Assembly (NCBI GenBank): GCA_039707655.1
Contig: CM077676.1
Location: 187,732,936-187,796,935 of the forward strand
DNA from: Elymus sibiricus
Lineage: Eukaryota; Streptophyta; Magnoliopsida; Poales; Poaceae
Direction of reading: 5' to 3'
Length of the DNA stretch: 64,000 bases
In this document: in pieces, positions 36,093-46,611 of the stretch
How the letters are laid out: each line of letters begins with the position of its first letter
How positions within the stretch are numbered: the first letter of the stretch is position 1
The notes under the pieces: model-generated
The model's database searches: none
The model's input: the letters and a program-made list of their open reading frames with translations, nothing else
Told to the model about the DNA's origin: nothing
Made by a program: the position numbers and the translations under genes

Positions 36093-36712
36093 CCTGCTAA
36101 AATCAACAGGGGGTAGTTTAGCAACGAACAATTGCAGAAGTATGGATTCATTCATGAAGTAACATGCACAATAAAGGAAGTGCATTAGGTACATCACATC
36201 AGTCAAACATGACATACAGATCCGTACCTAGAGTCGGTTACAAGCCAGCGTTTCAAGATGCAGAAGGGAAAAGCTAGACACACTAGGCGGCACACAGGCA
36301 TGCGGTGGAGAGATACAACAACGATACATAGCAAAGGCTACATCAACATCGGAGAAAACCACTGGGGCGAGGAATTTGCAAGTAACAACGCAGGGTGCCC
36401 TCAATAAAAGGATCATGCGGTCCATGACACTGTGAAGCAGAACCTGGCCCACGACTCGAAGAAATGTTAATTCAAATCTCCGGGTGGATGTGATCACGAG
36501 AACCTAGAGTTAGAGTTAGAGTTAGTAAAATCTTTAACCCGAAAGGATGAGAGATCAGAGTCCCAGAGTAAAGAAGAGGAATAAAAGATCCTAATACCAC
36601 CCATTGGCAACGTGGGCCCGTAAGCCACACAGCCATGTTAGTAAAATTGTTTTGCAAAGACTAGACTCAACTTCGTCCAAGGAGTTGGAAAGGGGGGTTC
36701 CTACAGGCAGTC
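36093..36712 (-). other. 5' leader of gag-only gypsy element
   Basis: Between PBS and gag ATG. No credible gene. A possible acceptor (TTTTAGCAG) sits just before the ATG on the minus strand. Confidence 0.55.
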
Positions 36713-36725
36713 GGCTCTGATACCA
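36713..36725 (-). promoter_or_regulatory. primer binding site, gag-only gypsy element
   Basis: The minus strand reads TGGTATCAGAGCC three bases after the LTR, complementary to initiator Met tRNA. Confidence 0.9.
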
Positions 36726-36728
36726 ACT

Positions 36729-39700
36729 TGTGACGCCCCCGACTTAATCGTGCACTAATCATACACGCAAATGCACACGATGAAGCCTAAGGACTCACGG
36801 GAAGATATCACAACACAACTCTAAACACAAATAAAAGTCATACAAGCTTTATATTACAAGCCAGGGGCCTCGAGGGCTCGAATACATAAGCTTGAGTCAT
36901 ACAAGCATCAGCGGAAGCATTAGATATCTGAGTACAGACCTAAAGTTAAACAAGGCTGCCTTAAGAAGGCTGAGCAAAACAATGACATGATCGAAAAGGC
37001 GCAGGCCTCCTGCCTAGGTGCCTCCTATCTACTCCTGGTCGTCGGTGGTCTCCATGTAGTAGTAGTAGTCTCCGCCGGAGGGGTAGTAGTAGTCATCGAC
37101 TGGGGCAGCTGGCTCCTGGGCTCCGTCATCTAGTCGCAGCAATCGTGTATGGGCAAACAAAGGTAGCAAAGCAACCGTGAATACTCATCCAAAGTACTCG
37201 CAAGACTTACATCAGAGCTATTCTACTTATGCATCGGTATCAAAAGAGGGGGCTATATCTGTGGACTAGACTGCAGAAATGCCAGAATAGAGAGAAAGGC
37301 CTAGCCTATCGAAGACTAGCATCTTCAGCGTCTTGCAGCATAAGAAGAGTGTAGATTACTAACATAACATATAGTAGTAAGAAATATAGTAATAACGCCC
37401 AGAGATCCTTCCTCGACTCCCTGCGAGAAAGCGATCCCGGAGCCACATATTATTAAGCAACACCGGTATCCAATTCTAGTTGTACAAGATCGGGATACTT
37501 TCCGAGCGTCCTGTTACCATGGACACGGCTATTCGAATAGATATACTTCCCTGTAGGGGTGCACCAACTAACCCAACACGCTTGATTAACTCTGGCCGGA
37601 CACACTTACTCGGTCCACGCCCAGCCTCGGCTGATCCACACGTCGTAGCCCTACCTAGGCTCAACAGAGAGGCCAGCACGCCGGTCTATAACCTAAGTGC
37701 TCAGGGGTCTTGGGCCCATCGCCCTTTGCACTCCTGCGCGTTGCGTGGGCGGCCGGAAGCAGACCTAGCCCCCTTAATACAAGCGCAGGCGTTCCCAGTC
37801 CAACCCGGTGTGCGCCGCTCAATTGCTGACGTCTGAAGAACTTCGGCTGATACATACGACGCCGAGTGCCCATACTATTCCCGCGTGGTGGTTAGTGCAA
37901 AAAGGCCAGAGGCCTACTCAGATCACATATCCTAACCCATTAATGTGGTTGGAGCTCGCGGTGACAAACAGCGATCCACGATCTGTGGTCCTGTCGCCCC
38001 GTCTCATGGACTTACGGAAAGGGCCAGGAATGCCCGGCCGTGTCACGTAATTATCTCGCGGGTACCCTCCTGGTTAACCCATCTTCCCAAAAGACTGTCG
38101 AGAACTCTGGTCCACCTCAATCGCGGTGGTACCGCCTGTCCCTTCAGTCCTGCAGCAATAGTAACAGTAAAAGGGCAACAGGTAAAAGTAACCATGTGTC
38201 CATAACATCAAGGAGGAATCCGAGGAATCACCCTCGTTGGACTCCCACTCGATGTATACGTCAAGGTGAACCCGGAGGAATCACCCTCGATGGATTCACA
38301 CTTGAGGGGTTGCATGACAGAAGCTTCATCGGAGGTGGTGAAAGAGGAATCACCCTCGGTAACCCACATCCGACTAGCTAAACTACAGAGACAACATTAG
38401 GAGTGAGGTAAGAGGTATCACCTTCGGCACTCGATGATAGCTCTGCAGAGTCGTACAACTTAGGGGGGGTGTGGTGATGTGACTGTCTCAGCCCACCAAT
38501 CATATTGATTGGGGCACCAGTAACAAAGCGGGGCAACTAGGACAAGGATGAAGAGCCACAGATGGTTTACTAACCAACCTATACAAAGCATTTAGGATAG
38601 CAGGAATGGTATCAATAGCAGTTACAAAAGCAGGCTATGCATCAGAATAGGTATTTTTGGGACAACAATTGTAGCAATTCTAATGCAAGCATGAGGGAGA
38701 AAGAATAGGTGATATAGGCATGTTCAAGGGGGGTTGCTTGCCTGGAAGCTTTGCCGGAAAAGAAGAGTTGTCGGTGATGAAGTAGTCCTCAGGGGCCAAG
38801 TTAGTGTTGGGATCTACCGGAGAAGAAAAGGGGGAATAAACAGATAAATACATGGCAACAAAAGCAATCACAAATCATGACATGACTATAAGCTATGCTG
38901 GGGTGATCTAACGCAGTGCTACACATTACAGACGGAGCGGGAAAATATCTGGGAATATTTTCCCGGCATTAGGCATCTGTCAGACAGATGAACCGGAGGG
39001 GAAGGTTCCATGTTGCAGTGTTGTGGGCATGTTACAGGTAAGTGGATTGCATATTCGGATTCGTTGGATTTTTCTGATCAACTTTCATGTAGAAAACTTT
39101 TCCATCCGAGCTACAGATTATTTTCTACGAATTTCCGAGGTTTTAATCAATTTCTGAAAAATCCTGGAATTATTTTTAATCCAAAAATTGCACAAAAAAA
39201 GTTGGGTGCACCCGGTGCATTGCACCAGAGATGCACCAGAGGGGCTGACATGTGGGGCCGGTCAACACCCAGTCAGCAGTCAACTGGGCTGACCACTGAC
39301 TGGTCAAACTGACAGGTGGGGCCCACCTGTCATACACAGGGACTAACTAAATTAACTAACAGAGTTAATTAGCTATGTGGGACCCCACTGTCAGTGACTG
39401 ATTAACTAATCAGATTAGATTAATTTAAAAACCAGATTAATTTAGCGGGTGGGGGCCACCTGTCAGGGTCAACCGTGCACAGTCAGCACATTGACCACGG
39501 TCAACATGGTCAACTGGGGCCACGGGGCCCACTGGCAGTGACCCAGGTGGACCCCAGGCCTCGCAACATCGGCAGCCGGCGCCGGAGTTGCTCCGGCGAG
39601 CCGCGAACGTGGCGGAGCGGCTCGGGAGGCGGCGGATTTTCGCCACAGAGGGCCAAATCGAGCGCGAGGGGTCGCATTCGAACGAGGAGAGTGCCCCGCG

Positions 39701-40937
39701 TCGAATGGCGGTGGTGGCGTCACCGGAGATGCGCCGAAGCGACGACGGCGAGCTCGCGCACGGCGGCCAGAGTTCGGGCAAACGCAAAAACGGCGACGCG
39801 CGATGCAAACAAGCAAATGGACTACCCAAGCGGCAGCAGCAGCTCACCAGGAGCGCGTTGGTGCTACTGGCTCAAGCAGCGCGGCACGGGGAGCACGAAG
39901 TTCGCGGCCATGGCGACGACAGAAGCTAGCTACGGGGCGACATCGAGCGAAGCAGAGGCGGAGGAGGCTCGCACCTCACCTAGCAGGCACACGGAGGCCT
40001 CTCGGGGAAACGAGAGCGCAGGGGAGGAGCGAATCAGCCGCGTGGGACGGCGGTGCCCGACGGGATGGTGAGCTCAATGCCGACGACGTGGGGCCTCCCC
40101 GGCTCCAGCTGACGGCACCAGGCGAAGAGGAGGAGGCCGGCAGAGCCTGTGGACAAGGCCGGCGAGCGTGGGGACGCCGGTGGCCGCATGACTGGAGTGG
40201 CGCGGCGACGGCAGCGCTCGGGAGAGCGGGGGAAGAGTGAGCGAGCGCTGGAGAGGGGAGGAGGTGGGGCGAGGGCATCCAGGGGGGAGCAGGTGAGGCG
40301 GCCTTATCGTCCCAGAGGCCGCTGTGGCATCACGCGTCGAGGAGCGGCGGTGGAGGCGAGCTCCGGCCATGGCGCGGGCGACACCGAGGCGGGAGCAGGT
40401 AGGGGAGGAGGTAAGTGGGCTGGGCCGGCTGTGGCTACGGCCCAGAGGCCAGGTAAGGCTTTTCCTTTTTCCAGTTTTTTTTGTTTTCTCTTTTAATTAA
40501 AAACAGAAGCTTTATAGGAATAATTAGAGCTGTCAAAACACTTTTGAAAAATGTGGAACTGGGCCACATAAATACTTTGTCATTTTTTTGGCTCTGCCAC
40601 AAAAAGTTTGCAGAGCAACTGAATTCATTTGAATATTTCACAAATGAAATAGCGTTTTAAAATGTTGAAAAAGCACTGAATAAATTGCTTCTATCCATCT
40701 TAGCACTGAGGTGATTTTGTTTTCCTTAACAAATATTAGTTAGGGAATATTTGCTAAAAAATGAACTATTTTGCAGCAATTTTTGTGCAACTTCAAATTT
40801 CACTTGCAAATTGAATTTGAATTCAGTGGTGGAATTTGAAATGAGATATGAACCAATGATGATCAAGCACTGTAAATCAAGATGACTTGGCACTGATCAA
40901 AAGGGATTATTGAAGCTCATTTCTTAGGGGTGTTACA
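36729..40937 (-). repeat. 5' LTR of gag-only gypsy element
   Basis: 4209 bp, TGTGACGCC...GGTGTTACA on the plus strand, uninterrupted. AT-rich end (40450-40937), GC-rich block (39475-40420) and a segment rich in GGAATCACCCTCG repeats near 38210-38440. Open frames in the GC-rich block run on both strands and are not supported as genes. Confidence 0.93.
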
Positions 40938-40942
40938 AAGCA

Positions 40943-41193
40943 ACACCTCATCCCCTTTTAATAGTATTGGCTTTCCTATGGACTCAATGTGATCTTGGAC
41001 CACTTAACAAAAAATGTAGAGTCTTGAGCTTTTGCCAATCCATGTCCTTAGCATTTTGAGGGGTCCACATCTGTAGTCCTTGCCATGCCAATCATTGAAC
41101 ATCCTGAAATCTTTATCTTGAATGGACATTAGTTCAATGAGATATATGTTGTTACAAATTACCAAAACCACTAAGGGAGCAAATGTGTTTTCA
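40943..41193 (-). repeat. 5' LTR of Sirevirus-like element, second segment
   Basis: Resumes the LTR interrupted at 21511; aligns with 13349-13599 and ends at the GTTAG target duplication. Confidence 0.92.
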
Positions 41194-41552
41194 GTTAGCG
41201 AATTCCTCGCACACACGCGCGCGTGTGAGAGAAACGCGCAAACCACACTGTATCGCACGGCCCCGACCACCCACCGTAACCGGGAACTCCCCGAAAATTT
41301 CCTTGCCCTCACTTCTACCACGATTTTTTACGTCATGGATGGCCCAAAGAATGTCATGCGAGTGCGTCTCCGGCCCGCCCAGGACGAAAAGGCCATTTTT
41401 TGTCATAATTTTTTGTCATAGAAGTAGGAGCCCACCACATCTATGATGATATGTGTTTTTGTCACAATTATTGTCATAGAAGTGTCACAACCAAGACAGA
41501 AAAAGTTTTCGTTCGGGCCATAATGTCACGGATGTGTCTTTTTTTTGTAGTG
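41194..41552. mobile_element. CACTA-like transposon remnant, right terminus
   Basis: Ends with TTTTTTTTGTAGTG, whose reverse complement CACTACAAAAAAAA is a CACTA-type terminal inverted repeat. Subterminal repeats of CTTCTATGACA and GTGACA types precede it. It joins 12022 across the Sirevirus insertion. Confidence 0.75.
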
Positions 41553-43516
41553 TTAGCTGCGTCGATGCGAGACTATCTTCCTTTTTGACTTTCCCTTATT
41601 AATCTCTATCATCATACTCTATTCAACCCATAGTGCTATGTCCATGGCTCGCGCTCATGTATTGCGTGAGGGTTGAAAAAGCTGAAGCGCGTTAAAAAGT
41701 ATGAACCAATTGCTCGGCTTGTCATCGGGGTAGTGCATGATTAATACTTTGTGTTAGGAAGACTAAGCATGACGGGCTATATGATTTTCTAGGGATAGCG
41801 TTCTTTAGCATTTTTATTTTGAAAGGCATGATCGTTTGTTGGTATGCCTGAGTATTGATGTCTTTATATTAAATTATAGACTATTGCTTTGAATCACTCA
41901 TTTCTTAATATTCATACCGTAAAAGAGATTATATGATAAACATGTTAGGTAGCATTCCACATCAAAAATTCTGTTTTTATCATTTACCTACTCGAGGACT
42001 AGTAGGAATTAAGCTTGGGGATGCTGATACGTCTCCAACATATCTATAATTTTTTGATTGTTCCATGCTATTATAGTATCAATCTTGGATGTTTTATATG
42101 CAATAATATGCTATTTTATATAATTTTTTGGGACTAACCTATTAACCTAGTGCCCAGTGCCAGTTGCTCTTTTCTACTTGTTTTTGGTTTTTCAGGAAAT
42201 CAGTACCAAATGAAGTCCAAGCTCTACGAGGAGGCCACAAGGCAACAGGGCGCGGCCCTAGGGGGCGCGCCCTGATTCCTTGTGGGCTCCTCGTGGCTCC
42301 TTTTGACCTAATTCCACCTCTATAAATTCTCAAATATTGGGAATACAATAGAGAGCCCCACGAAATAACGTTTCCGCCGCTGCAAGCTTCTGTTCTTCCG
42401 CGATCCCATCTGGAGGCCTTTTCCGGCACCCTGCCGGAGGAGGAATCGATCATGGAGGGCTTCTACATCAACCTTGCTGCCCCTCCGATGATGTGTGAGT
42501 AGTTTACCATAGACCTAGGGGTCCATAGCTAGTAGCTAGATGGCTTCTTCTCTCTCTTTGATCTTCAATACAATGTTCTCCTCGGTCTCCTTGGAGCTCT
42601 ATCCCATGTAATCTTCTTTTGTGGTGTGTTTGTTGGGATCCAATGAATTGTGGGTTTATGATTAGATTATTCATGAGAAATATTTGAGTCTTTTTTGAAT
42701 TCTTTTATGCATGATTATTATAGCTTTGTATTTTCCTCTGATCTATCCATTTGGTTTGGCCAACTAGATTGATTTATCTTGCAATGGGAGAGGTGCTTTG
42801 TGATGGGTTCAATCTTGCGGTGTTCTATATCCCAGTGACAAAGTAAGGGACAAGACATGTATTTGTATTGTTTCCATTAAGGATAAAACGACGGGGTTTA
42901 TTCATGTTGATTGGGTTTACTTTGTCTACATCATGTCATCTTGCTTAAGGTGTTACTCCGTTTTTATTAACTTAATACTCTAGATGCATGCTGGATAGTG
43001 GTGGATGGGTGGAGTAATAGTAGTAGATGCAGGCAGGAGTCGGTCTACTTGTCTCGGACATGATGCCTATATACATGATCATTGCCATGAATCCGTCATA
43101 ACTATGCGCTTTTCTATCAATTGCCCAACAGTAATTTGTTTACCCACCGTATGCTATGTGTTCAAGAGAGAAGCCTCTAGTGAAAACTATGGCCCCGGGT
43201 CTACTTAAATCATATAAAAAAACTAAAAATGCCTTGCTGCAATTTTATTTACTTTATTTTATTTTGCAATTTATTTTATCTATCTATCACTATCAGAATT
43301 AATCCTTGCAAATAACGAGTTCAAGGGGATTCACAACCCTCTTGCCCGCGTTGGGTGCAAGTATTTGCTTTTGTGTGTGTAGGTGTTGTTCATGAGGTTC
43401 TGTGTGGTTCTCCTACTGGATTGATATCTTGGTTCTCACTGAGGGAAATACTTATCTCTACTGTGCTGCATCACCCCTCCTCTTTAGGGAAATCCCAACA
43501 CAATTTACAAGTAGCA
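41553..43516 (+). mobile_element. 3' end of a second Athila-like element
   Basis: 41553-42010 aligns in part with the 3' region of the element at 50190-62367 (blocks such as TAGGTAGCATTCCACATC). AAGCTTGGGGATGC (42011-42024) is the polypurine tract, and the LTR follows at 42025-43516. The rest of the element is missing; its left edge abuts the CACTA terminus. Confidence 0.85.
42025..43516 (+). repeat. 3' LTR of second Athila-like element
   Basis: 1492 bp from TGATACGTCTCC to CAAGTAGCA-type end. Contains a GC-rich inverted repeat at about 42233-42300 and a TATAAAT box at about 42321. Clearly diverged from the pair at 50190 and 60776. Confidence 0.85.
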
Positions 43517-44191
43517 GCGCCTACGTTCACCTTCTTAGCATAAGCACCGCACCTTCGAATTTCTTCAAGGCATCATTCAATTTTTATGAGAGGCGTTATT
43601 CTACTTGCACCTGTACGTCCAAACGTGTGGTAGTGAACAGGTTATATGTGCTAAATTACAAATCAGTGCACCTGTAGTTACAATGCTTTTTCTTTGTCTA
43701 AGTATTATTGTACTTCCTAGATATTACTGCCTCCTATTTTACTTCTTGCATGCTATATTTATGATAATGGTGTTGTTTTGATTTCACCTGTTGGTTACAA
43801 TTATTGTACTGGACTGCTTCTATCTTCTCTATGCTAAATTACACATCAGCAAACTAGCTTGTAGTTTCGCTACTTTTGGTTTGTCTTAACCTATATTTTT
43901 CAATGCTGGCTATTACCACACTGCTCCGAGCCTTTGTTCATAACTTTTTTGTGTGTTATTGATCTTCCCAAGTTGCATGACTAATTTTTTGCTTTTATTC
44001 ATTATGGAGCTGCCAACCGCATCAAGCAAAATGTTTTTTCTTTTGGGGCTGGTACCTCGAACACGCATAAAAATAGAGTGAAGCACATATATTGTCGTGT
44101 AAGCACACCCCCTTCTTTCATTAGTTTAGATGAATCATTGATGATCAATTTGAACCAGTGCATGTGACTAAAATTAGTTTTACCAAAATAG
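43517..44191. other. low-copy-looking flank, nothing identified
   Basis: AT-rich sequence without transposon signature or credible reading frame. It may contain upstream exons or an intron of the following gene-like frame. Confidence 0.4.
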
Positions 44192-45170
44192 ATGGGGAAG
44201 AATAAACTACAACGACTAGATTTGCATGCACGGGATGTTGACGACATCTTCAAAGAACATTGCAACAGCATCGAGCCTTCAGAGCGACATATGTTAAGCC
44301 AGTGTGTTTTAGTTACTGTGAAATATCATGCGTGTGGGATGCTTTCTTGGCTTGTGCCCTCAACCTGTAATCCTACATAATTTACAAATAGTTCAGTTGC
44401 CTGCTTTGCTGTATTGCTTGATTAGAATGCTTGTTTGTTACTTGTTAGGCTATACCTGAGTTGGCCAATGTGTCAGCAGTGCCTGCCGTACTATCGTAAA
44501 GAAATGCATGCCTACTTCATTTGACTCCTTAACTTTTCCTATGAACTCCATCACAAGACTGTCTTGCTAGTTTATATGAGGCCACACTGTTTAAGTGCTT
44601 TCTCAGAATATTTCAACTGTTTATATGCCTGGGCAACTTAAATATAGCGGTGTTACACTACCTTTCATCTAACCATTTTAATTTGTTTTGGGCTGATGCA
44701 ACTTCGAACCATTTAAATATAGCTTGCCATGCTTGGCAATAATTCGTATGTAGTTTACCATGTAAGCTTACTGCCTGGATCATGCGATAACTATCTGTTA
44801 CTTATGTCCAGTGGATTCCTTTCAGGATGCAGTTCAAACTAGGACACAATGTACAACCCCAGGATCTATTTGTGGAAGCAGTGCACCATCCATGTTACCA
44901 GATGGTAGTAGTTCAGAGGCAACCTCATTGGAGAGCACAGATATTATAGTTCCTGAGGCTCTACTAGAGGCAGAAAGAGACAGTGTGGCTGCCATGAATG
45001 AGGTAATCCTGATCTTGAGGTTGGAAATTATGCAATTAGCTGCACGCATTATGCAAGCAAACCAAGCAGTGGAGGAAGTAAGAAAGTTGCATTTGGAGAC
45101 AGAGCAGTTCTTGCTGCTTCTGCTATCTAAAGCCCAGTGTAATCCCAATTCTTCTTTAGATACCAATTGA
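44192..45170 (+). CDS. two-exon gene-like frame, unknown coiled-coil protein (partial)
   Basis: Exon 44192-44303 begins after TTTTACCAAAATAG (acceptor or start context) and encodes MGKNKLQRLDLHARDVDDI... to HMLSQ. A GT donor follows at 44304. Exon 44812-45170 begins after CTTATGTCCAG; joining the two keeps the frame. The second exon has a Ser/Thr-rich stretch, then about 60 residues of heptad-like Glu/Leu/Ile sequence (EALLEAERD to LETEQFLLLL), predicted coiled coil, and stops at 45168. The total is about 156 residues. No family recognised. ATG 44192 could be internal, so the N-terminus is uncertain. Codon use and the in-frame splice argue for a real, possibly decayed, gene rather than chance. 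Confidence 0.45.
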
Positions 45171-45690
45171 AATTGTCATTAGATTAGTATACTTGCATGT
45201 TGTGTCATGTGTGTGAATCGATTATGTTGTAAGACCACTTATTTGTTGTCCATGTCTTGTAATGATCTGATTTTTTAGACGAGGTAATCCTCAGTACTTG
45301 TATGAGTGGACATAAGGTGAACTGTTTTTCGTGTGAGCAGATTGTGTTGGATGAAATAACTGTTTGACTCAAAGTGGATTCAACCTACTGTATTCGAGGA
45401 TCATGGCATTTCTAAATCATATTCATATATAAAGGTGGAATACATCTTTGTTGTGGTTTTGAAAATATATATAAGAAAACATAGAATGATGTATGAATAT
45501 TCGTAATCGAATACAAAATGGATTCGAATTTAGTTGCTAGGGTAAACGTGAATTCTTATTCTCCCAAAATTTGAACGAATCGGCTCTCGGCAAAACACCC
45601 ACTCCCTCGTCGTCTGCCCAAAATAGTGTTTGCGAGATGGAAATTACGGTCTACCCTTGACACTCACATCATATCAGCCCGATTTCCAGT
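45171..45690. other. 3' flank / intergenic stretch
   Basis: AT-rich, no gene seen. Probably the 3' UTR of the preceding frame followed by the upstream region of the next locus. Confidence 0.35.
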
Positions 45691-46250
45691 GGTCTCAATA
45701 GGGGTAGGTTTGTAACTTCGCTCAGACATGACACGACCGCCTCTCACTCCATTCAGACACGGTGGGTGCCAAACGTGGGCGGCAAAACACATTTGATTCA
45801 AGCTTGTCCCAAAGACCTCTCTCTCCCCCTCCACTTCCCCATTCATACATGGTGGGCGGCAAAACAAACTCTCCTCGGCCGCAATCAATCTAGGCAAATA
45901 TTTAAGTAGGGGCATGTTTGTAACTTCACTCATACATAACACAACCGCCCTACCTGTCAGCCCTGTTCATACACCGTGGGTGCCAACCATGGGCGCCAAA
46001 ACACCCTCTCCTCGGCCAAAATCGCTCTCGGCAAATATTCAGGATACGCGAGATTACCGTCCTATCCCCAACCGACCAATATCGCTCTGATGTCTGAAAT
46101 TTTAAACAGGGGCTAAGTTTGTAACTTTCCCCGCATTTGAGACAAGCGCGTCCCAAAGACATGGTTCCCCCCTCCTCTCTCACTCCATTTCCCCATTCAT
46201 ACTTCGTGGGCGCCAAAATACCCTCTCCACACCAGCCTCCTCCGTCCGCC
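45691..46250 (+). promoter_or_regulatory. repeated upstream blocks, possible promoter region
   Basis: Four blocks with CATTCATAC(A/T)..GTGGGCGCCAAAAC-like sequence occur near 45750, 45840, 45965 and 46195. Each is accompanied by GGGTAGGTTTGTAACTT-like and CCCAAAGACCTCTCTC-like segments. They lie directly upstream of a CCACC-rich, exon-like block at 46230-46560. A promoter role is inference from position. Confidence 0.3.
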
Positions 46251-46583
46251 ACCGCATCCACCGCCATCCTCCTCCACCATGCTGGAGCAGCTACCCTGAC
46301 GCCATCATCCATTACAAGAGATCGACGTCTCTCATCCACCGCGCTAGATCAGGATCCTTGCATCGCGTCCTCTCGCTTCATCCGCGCCGTCGTCCACCTT
46401 GTCGTGGCCGCTCCTACGACCGTCTCGTCCACGGCTACAGGACTTATCCCCCGATGCCACCATCTGCCGTCTCAGATTTGCAACTGCGCTGCCGACAGCC
46501 ATCGCACCCGCGGCACCCTCAACATATCAGCAGAGGCCTACACGGCGTCGCAAGAGAGGTGGTACTCTTTCATATCTGCTTAA
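46137..46583 (+). CDS. GC-rich exon candidate, first exon of the split locus
   Basis: Open frame with ATG at 46161 (MVPPSSLTPF...) to a stop at 46581, GC-rich in an AT-rich neighbourhood, as expected of a Triticeae first exon or 5' UTR. No domain is recognised, and several frames are open. It could equally be a non-coding leader. Confidence 0.25.
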   Translation: MRQARPKDMVPPSSLTPFPHSYFVGAKIPSPHQPPPSATASTAILLHHAGAATLTPSSITRDRRLSSTALDQDPCIASSRFIRAVVHLVVAAPTTVSSTATGLIPRCHHLPSQICNCAADSHRTRGTLNISAEAYTASQERWYSFISA

Positions 46584-46611
46584 GTTATTGATCTCATCCG
46601 AAAAATAAATC

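Larger units (their letters stand above)
21512..40937 (-). mobile_element. gag-only chromovirus-like gypsy element with 4.2 kb LTRs
   Basis: Minus-oriented and flanked by AAGCA (21507-21511 and 40938-40942). LTRs are 4221 bp (21512-34760, containing the Angela insertion) and 4209 bp (36729-40937). In element orientation they run TGTAACACCCC...GGCGTCACA. The internal region is only 1968 bp: PBS, gag with the start of a protease, and a remnant of the pol end. It lacks RT and integrase and would need enzymes in trans. The LTRs differ by a few percent by eye. Confidence 0.9.
12023..41193 (-). mobile_element. Sirevirus-like Ty1/copia element without pol (nested host)
   Basis: Minus-oriented element flanked by a perfect 5-bp duplication GTTAG (12018-12022 and 41194-41198). 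LTRs of 1577 bp lie at 12023-13599 and, split by a later insertion, at 20186-21511 plus 40943-41193. PBS (complementary to initiator Met tRNA), gag, an extra long 3' ORF and the polypurine tract are present. No protease, integrase, reverse transcriptase or RNase H is found in the 6.6 kb internal region. Palindromic repeats in the LTR and the gag/extra-ORF types fit the Sirevirus (SIRE/Maximus) lineage. The LTRs differ by a few percent by eye (about 22 differences in the first 555 bp). Confidence 0.88.

Noticed and set aside
41194..41552. Open frames over the CACTA right end (for example 41183-41446)
   Set aside because: They cross the Sirevirus LTR junction and the terminal repeats; chance frames.
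43005..43208. Short frame repeated at 51246 and 61836
   Set aside because: Homologous position in three Athila-like LTRs with differing ends; part of the LTR, not a gene.
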